Assembly: GCF_963666195.1 (NCBI RefSeq)
Contig: NZ_OY762653.1
Coordinates: 1,633,501 to 1,697,500 of the forward strand
Source of the DNA: Trichococcus shcherbakoviae
GTDB taxonomy: Bacteria > Bacillota > Bacilli > Lactobacillales > Aerococcaceae
Reading direction: 5' to 3'
Length of the DNA: 64,000 bases
The first letter of the stretch is position 1; each line of letters opens with the position of its first letter. The notes under the pieces are model-generated. The model did not search any database. It was not told where the DNA came from and saw only the letters and a list, made by a program, of their open reading frames with translations. Shown here one piece after another: positions 60,448-64,000 of the stretch. The position numbers and the translations under genes were made by a program.

Positions 60448-61587
60448 TTGCTTAATAAGTTGAAGAAAAAAGAACTGAGTGAACTCATTTTTGAAGGGGC
60501 CTTGACGCTGGGCATCGTCTATCTGCTCTACATCGGGATGGAGCTGATGTTCAACCGACTGGTAGCGACCCCTCCCTCGATTTTGAGTGAAATCCCTTCC
60601 TTAAGGCGATTCGTGATGGTGGTTGACGCATTTTTAACCATTTACGATGATGCTTTCCAATGGATCGCGGCGATTTTTGCGGCCATCTTCACCGGCTGGC
60701 GTTTGGCCAGGAGATACAAGCAGATGCAGCTGACGCATATTCTGGACGAATTGCATTATATCGCAGCGGGGCACTTCGATCATCGGATCGATGCGAACAA
60801 TGCCGGTAGCTATGTTGATGTTGTGGACAGCATCAATACGCTGGTGGAAAGTACGGTCCAAGCGATGGCAGAGGAACGGAAAATCGAACAATCGAAAGAT
60901 GAATTAATCACGAACGTCAGTCACGATATCCGGACCCCCTTGACTTCCATCATCGGTTACCTGGGATTGATAGAGGATAAGCAATTCACGAGCGAAGAAG
61001 ATGCTTTGCGTTATATCCATATCGCTTATACAAAGGCGCTGCAGATGAAGGTGCTTGTCGATGATCTTTTCGAATACACGAAAGTGCGTCAACCGACGAC
61101 TCCGCTGCTGTTGAAGACGATCAACATCGGGAACTTTTTGGAGCAGATCGTCGCGGATTATGAACTGGAGTCACGCAAACGCCATATGGAGACTGAGGTT
61201 ATCATGAAGACGGATCCGTTGATGATTGAAATGGATGTCGATAAAATGGCCCGTGTCTTCAACAATCTGATTTCCAATGCCCTGAAATATGCGCATGGCG
61301 GCACTTGGGTACATATCGAAGCGGAAAAAATCGGCTCTGAGGTGATTGTTGCCGTGAAAAATAACGGAGAGCGCATCCCTGAAGAATCGCTGCAGGAATT
61401 GTTCGGGCGCTTCTATCGGGTGGAAAATTCCCGTTCGAAGGAGACAGGCGGGACCGGGCTGGGGTTGGCGATTGCTCAAAGCATCGTTACACTGCACGGC
61501 GGATATATCTATGCGGAATCGGATGAGGCGGAAACCAAATTCGTGCTGCATCTCCCTTTGAAACAGACTCCGGCTTTCAAGGAATAA
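60448..61587 (+). CDS. VanS-type sensor histidine kinase
   Basis: The 379-residue kinase has two transmembrane segments (about 14-36 and 55-85) with a short outside loop, a HAMP-like linker, the H-box with His159 in NVSHDIRTPLTS, and an ATPase domain (FNNLISNALKYA and GTGLGLAIAQ). It starts at TTG 60448 with GGGAGGGGG upstream. The short external domain suggests sensing within the membrane. Its neighbour dacA encodes a D,D-carboxypeptidase, a common target or partner of VanRS-like systems. Confidence 0.92.
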   Translation: MLNKLKKKELSELIFEGALTLGIVYLLYIGMELMFNRLVATPPSILSEIPSLRRFVMVVDAFLTIYDDAFQWIAAIFAAIFTGWRLARRYKQMQLTHILDELHYIAAGHFDHRIDANNAGSYVDVVDSINTLVESTVQAMAEERKIEQSKDELITNVSHDIRTPLTSIIGYLGLIEDKQFTSEEDALRYIHIAYTKALQMKVLVDDLFEYTKVRQPTTPLLLKTINIGNFLEQIVADYELESRKRHMETEVIMKTDPLMIEMDVDKMARVFNNLISNALKYAHGGTWVHIEAEKIGSEVIVAVKNNGERIPEESLQELFGRFYRVENSRSKETGGTGLGLAIAQSIVTLHGGYIYAESDEAETKFVLHLPLKQTPAFKE

Positions 61588-61621
61588 GGGACGTACGCTT
61601 TCTGTGTACGTCCCTTTTTTT
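61588..61621 (+). terminator. Terminator after the histidine kinase gene
   Basis: GGGACGTAC and GTACGTCCC form a perfect 9-bp stem followed by seven T. dacA is therefore transcribed separately. Confidence 0.92.
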
Positions 61622-61703
61622 GGTTGTCTTTTTACAGTATTTCCGCTAACATAGAAGGGTATGTGAACCGAACGATATGACTGATTGGAGATAACTACAA
61701 ACA

Positions 61704-63047
61704 ATGATAACTATAAAAAACAGAAAAATGATTATGGGAACACTATCGGCTGCTTCTGTATTGGCGAACAGCTTGTTTGCTGCACCGGTTGCTTTGGCTG
61801 CTGAACAACCTTCTGTCGATGCGAAAGCCGCTTTCGTGATAGAAGACGAGACTGACAAAGTGCTTGTCAACCAAAATGGGGAAGAAGCGCTGGGCATAGC
61901 CTCAATGACAAAGATGCTGAGCATCTACTTGATACTGGAAGCCATCGAAGCAGGGAAATTGACTTGGGACAAGCAAATCACCGTCAGTGATTACGTCTAT
62001 GAAGTCAGCCAGAACTACAATTTTTCGAATGTACCTTTGCGTCAGGACATCACTTATTCTGTGGAAGAGCTGTACCAATCCGCATTGATCTATTCCGCAA
62101 ACGGATCGACGATCGCTTTGGCGGAAGCTTTGGCCGGTTCGGAAGCGAAATTCGTCGATCTGATGAAGGCCCAGTTGGATGAGTGGGGCGTAGAAAGCTA
62201 TGAACTCTATAATGCAACTGGCTTGTCGAACAGCGATGTCGCGGAAGAAAATCTATATCCGGGTGCACCAGCCGACGGATACAACAAAATGACAGCGCGT
62301 GGCGTCGCGATGGTTGCGGATCATCTGATCGATGATTACCCTGAAGTTTTGGAAACGACTTCCATTCCGGAGTTGGCTTTCCAAGCGGGAACGTCCGACG
62401 AAATCATGATGCACAGCTATAACGTGATGTTGCCTGGTATGTTTTATTACCGTGAAGGTGTCGACGGTCTGAAGACCGGAACAACGCTGGAATCCGGCGC
62501 ATCCTTTACTGGTACCGCAATGCAAGATGAAATGCGGATCATCACCGTGGTAATCGGCGCTGACGAGAGCACCAAACGTTTCACGGAAACCGATCGTTTG
62601 ATGGACTATGCCTTCTCGACCTTCGAGAAGACGACAGTAGCGGCGAAAGGCGATGCCGTTTCCACGCAAGAGCCGATTGCCGTAGCCAAAGGGAAGCAAA
62701 CTGAGGTCGGGCTAGTCTACAATGAAGACCTTGTGACTGTTACCGAAAAAGGCGCTGAAGAGCTGGCGCTCACAACTGTTTTCACACCGGCTGAAAAAAG
62801 CCTGAATGAAGACGGCGAGATTGAAGCGCCTATCGAAAAAGGAACAGAAGTCGGGTCCGTCGCTGTGACTGTCGAAGGCGACGAGTTGGGCTATCTGGAT
62901 GGAACGACTTCCGAGGATGTCAAAGTCGCAGTGGCAAGCAGCGTGGAGAAAGCCAATATTTTTGTACGCGGCGGTCGCGTTGTCGCAGACTTGTTCGGTA
63001 AAGCTTGGGAAACGGTATCCGATTTTGTCGGAGGATTCTTTGACTGA
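61704..63047 (+). CDS. dacA: D-alanyl-D-alanine carboxypeptidase (PBP5/DacA family)
   Basis: DacA trims the terminal D-Ala from peptidoglycan pentapeptides and so limits cross-linking. The 447-residue protein has a signal peptide (cleavage near residue 33, ALAAEQ), the SxxK motif Ser67-Lys70 (SMTK), SAN at 131-133 and KTG at 257-259, a C-terminal beta domain, and an amphipathic C-terminal helix (VADLFGKAWETVSDFVGGFF) for membrane attachment. Start ATG 61704 has GGAG 14 bases upstream; internal ATGs at 61728 and 61734 are alternatives. Confidence 0.94.
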   Translation: MITIKNRKMIMGTLSAASVLANSLFAAPVALAAEQPSVDAKAAFVIEDETDKVLVNQNGEEALGIASMTKMLSIYLILEAIEAGKLTWDKQITVSDYVYEVSQNYNFSNVPLRQDITYSVEELYQSALIYSANGSTIALAEALAGSEAKFVDLMKAQLDEWGVESYELYNATGLSNSDVAEENLYPGAPADGYNKMTARGVAMVADHLIDDYPEVLETTSIPELAFQAGTSDEIMMHSYNVMLPGMFYYREGVDGLKTGTTLESGASFTGTAMQDEMRIITVVIGADESTKRFTETDRLMDYAFSTFEKTTVAAKGDAVSTQEPIAVAKGKQTEVGLVYNEDLVTVTEKGAEELALTTVFTPAEKSLNEDGEIEAPIEKGTEVGSVAVTVEGDELGYLDGTTSEDVKVAVASSVEKANIFVRGGRVVADLFGKAWETVSDFVGGFFD

Positions 63048-63055
63048 TCCGGAAT

Positions 63056-63088
63056 AGCTGCAGGCTAATCTGGACCTGCAGCTTTGTT
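63056..63088 (+). terminator. Terminator after dacA
   Basis: AGCTGCAGG and CCTGCAGCT form a perfect 9-bp stem; the T-run is short (TTTG). Confidence 0.75.
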
Positions 63089-63117
63089 GACAGCATAGGG
63101 TTTGTTCAGTAAAATGA

Positions 63118-63412
63118 GGGTATCGAAGCTTAGCCTAATTGAATAGAGAAAGCCATGCATGTGACCAGTAGATGATGTGAAGCGCCCCAGAGAGTCAGTG
63201 GTTCGGTGAGAACTGACCCTTCACCTGTTGAATCCCCACATGAAGCGAACAATGAAAACAAGGAATTGACTAAATTGTTCCGGATCCGTCCGTTAACGCA
63301 ATGAAGCGCAGCCAGACCTATTTGGGATTGGCTGAAGTTGGGTGGTACCGCGAACGTTAAAGCCATTTCGTCCCAGATTGTTCTAGGGATGGAGTGGCTA
63401 TTTTTGTACAGA
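63118..63412 (+). ncRNA. T-box leader of serS (tRNA-Ser sensing)
   Basis: The 383-bp gap before serS holds a full T-box leader. Stem I shows AGAGAGTCAGTGGTTCGGTG, and the T-box core GGGTGGTACCGCG lies near 63338-63352. The terminator pairs AGCCA...GTCCC with GGGAT...TGGCT and ends in TTTTTGT (about 63361-63407). A UCC serine codon at 63233-63235 (GAATCCCC) is the likely specifier. Uncharged tRNA-Ser should stabilise the antiterminator and allow serS transcription. Confidence 0.93.
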
Positions 63413-63430
63413 TAATGAGGAGGAAACGAT

Positions 63431-64000
63431 ATGTTGGATGTAAAATTTTTGAGGGATGGATTTGAAGATACTGCAGAGAAATTGGCTGCACGTGGGGTCA
63501 AAACAGAGGACTTGGCGACATTCAAGGAATTGGATGCGCAACGACGGGAGAAAATCGTTGAGACGGAAAATCTGAAACAATACCGCAATGGCGTTTCCCA
63601 AGAGATTGCGCAATTGAAACGCAACAAAGAGAATGCCGATGATAAGATTGCCGAAATGAAAGAAGTCGGCGATAAAATCAAAGCGCTGGATGAAGAACTG
63701 AATGAAATCGAAGAGAAGACGACTTTCATTGCAACAAGATTGCCTAACTTGCCGCATGTATCCGTTCCTGTCGGTGCGGATGAAGATGACAACGTGGAAG
63801 TAAGAAGATGGGGGACACCGCGTGCGTTCGATTTCGAACCCAAAGCCCATTATGACATCGCCGAGGCATTGGATATCCTGGACTTTGAACGTGGCGCTAA
63901 AGTGACCGGAAGCCGTTTTGTCTTCTATAAAGGCTTGGGAGCACGCCTGGAACGCGCTTGCTACAACTATATGCTGGATCTGCATACCGAAGAACAAGGC
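63431..64000 (+). CDS. serS: Seryl-tRNA synthetase, 3' end cut by window
   Basis: SerS charges tRNA-Ser. The first 190 codons are present. The N-terminal part starts [22 protein letters not shown] and forms the long antiparallel coiled-coil tRNA-binding arm (about residues 30-100). The sequence then enters the class II catalytic domain ([17 protein letters not shown], then [19 protein letters not shown]). GAGGAAAC precedes ATG 63431. It is controlled by the T-box upstream. Confidence 0.97.
   Translation, partial: MLDVKFLRDGFEDTAEKLAARGVKTEDLATFKELDAQRREKIVETENLKQYRNGVSQEIAQLKRNKENADDKIAEMKEVGDKIKALDEELNEIEEKTTFIATRLPNLPHVSVPVGADEDDNVEVRRWGTPRAFDFEPKAHYDIAEALDILDFERGAKVTGSRFVFYKGLGARLERACYNYMLDLHTEEQG

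Overview
This window is the chromosomal replication-origin region of a low-to-moderate GC Gram-positive bacterium. Gene content and order point to the Lactobacillales, most like Carnobacteriaceae (a Trichococcus-like genome is my best guess, from gene style only; it is not proven here). Replication diverges near 13.6-15.4 kb: everything left of dnaA (gdpP, rpsR-ssb-rpsF, gyrA, gyrB, recF, yaaA, dnaN, dnaA) lies on the minus strand, and almost everything to the right, starting with rpmH, lies on the plus strand.

Left arm (1-15 kb): the end of gdpP (c-di-AMP phosphodiesterase), then a 3-kb stretch without convincing genes that holds three parS sites, a fourth parS in the centre of a perfect 48-bp palindrome, and a cluster of DnaA boxes. 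Next come rpsR-ssb-rpsF, with a fifth parS between ssb and rpsF, then gyrA-gyrB-recF-yaaA under one promoter, dnaN and dnaA. The origin is bipartite: DnaA boxes lie on both sides of dnaA, and a DnaA-trio-like unwinding element lies between dnaA and dnaN.

Right arm: rpmH-rnpA-yidC-jag; a quinone-oxidoreductase-like gene; a trehalose module (treP-treC, with treR further downstream on the other strand, two TreR operators and a cre-like site); a DUF438/hemerythrin/PAS protein; a GerMN lipoprotein; and a complete IMP biosynthesis set (purEKB, then purCSQLFMNHD) with PurR boxes before purE and purC. Then follow mnmE and mnmG, an AraC regulator with an esterase-like lipoprotein, a TPP-riboswitch-controlled thiM-thiE-HAD-thiD operon, a second HAD phosphatase, rsmG, parA-parB, a DUF951 gene, ychF, a DUF1129 membrane protein, guaB, a VanRS-like two-component system, dacA and a T-box-controlled serS that runs off the right edge. 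The familiar Firmicutes origin order (jag-mnmE-mnmG-rsmG-parAB-DUF951-ychF and guaB-dacA-serS) is still readable, but metabolic modules have been inserted at its junctions.

The least explained material is intergenic. (1) A family of composite multi-hairpin elements of about 120-185 bp occurs at 38.7, 43.2, 56.7 and 56.8 kb, with conserved frame sequences but stems that change on both arms. (2) Two arrays of hairpins with an exact 52-bp period, at 45.3 kb and 51.3 kb, lie in opposite orientation and also show compensatory stem changes. (3) A roughly 200-bp multi-hairpin element lies between the GerMN gene and treR. No rRNA, tRNA, CRISPR array, intact insertion sequence or phage gene was seen.
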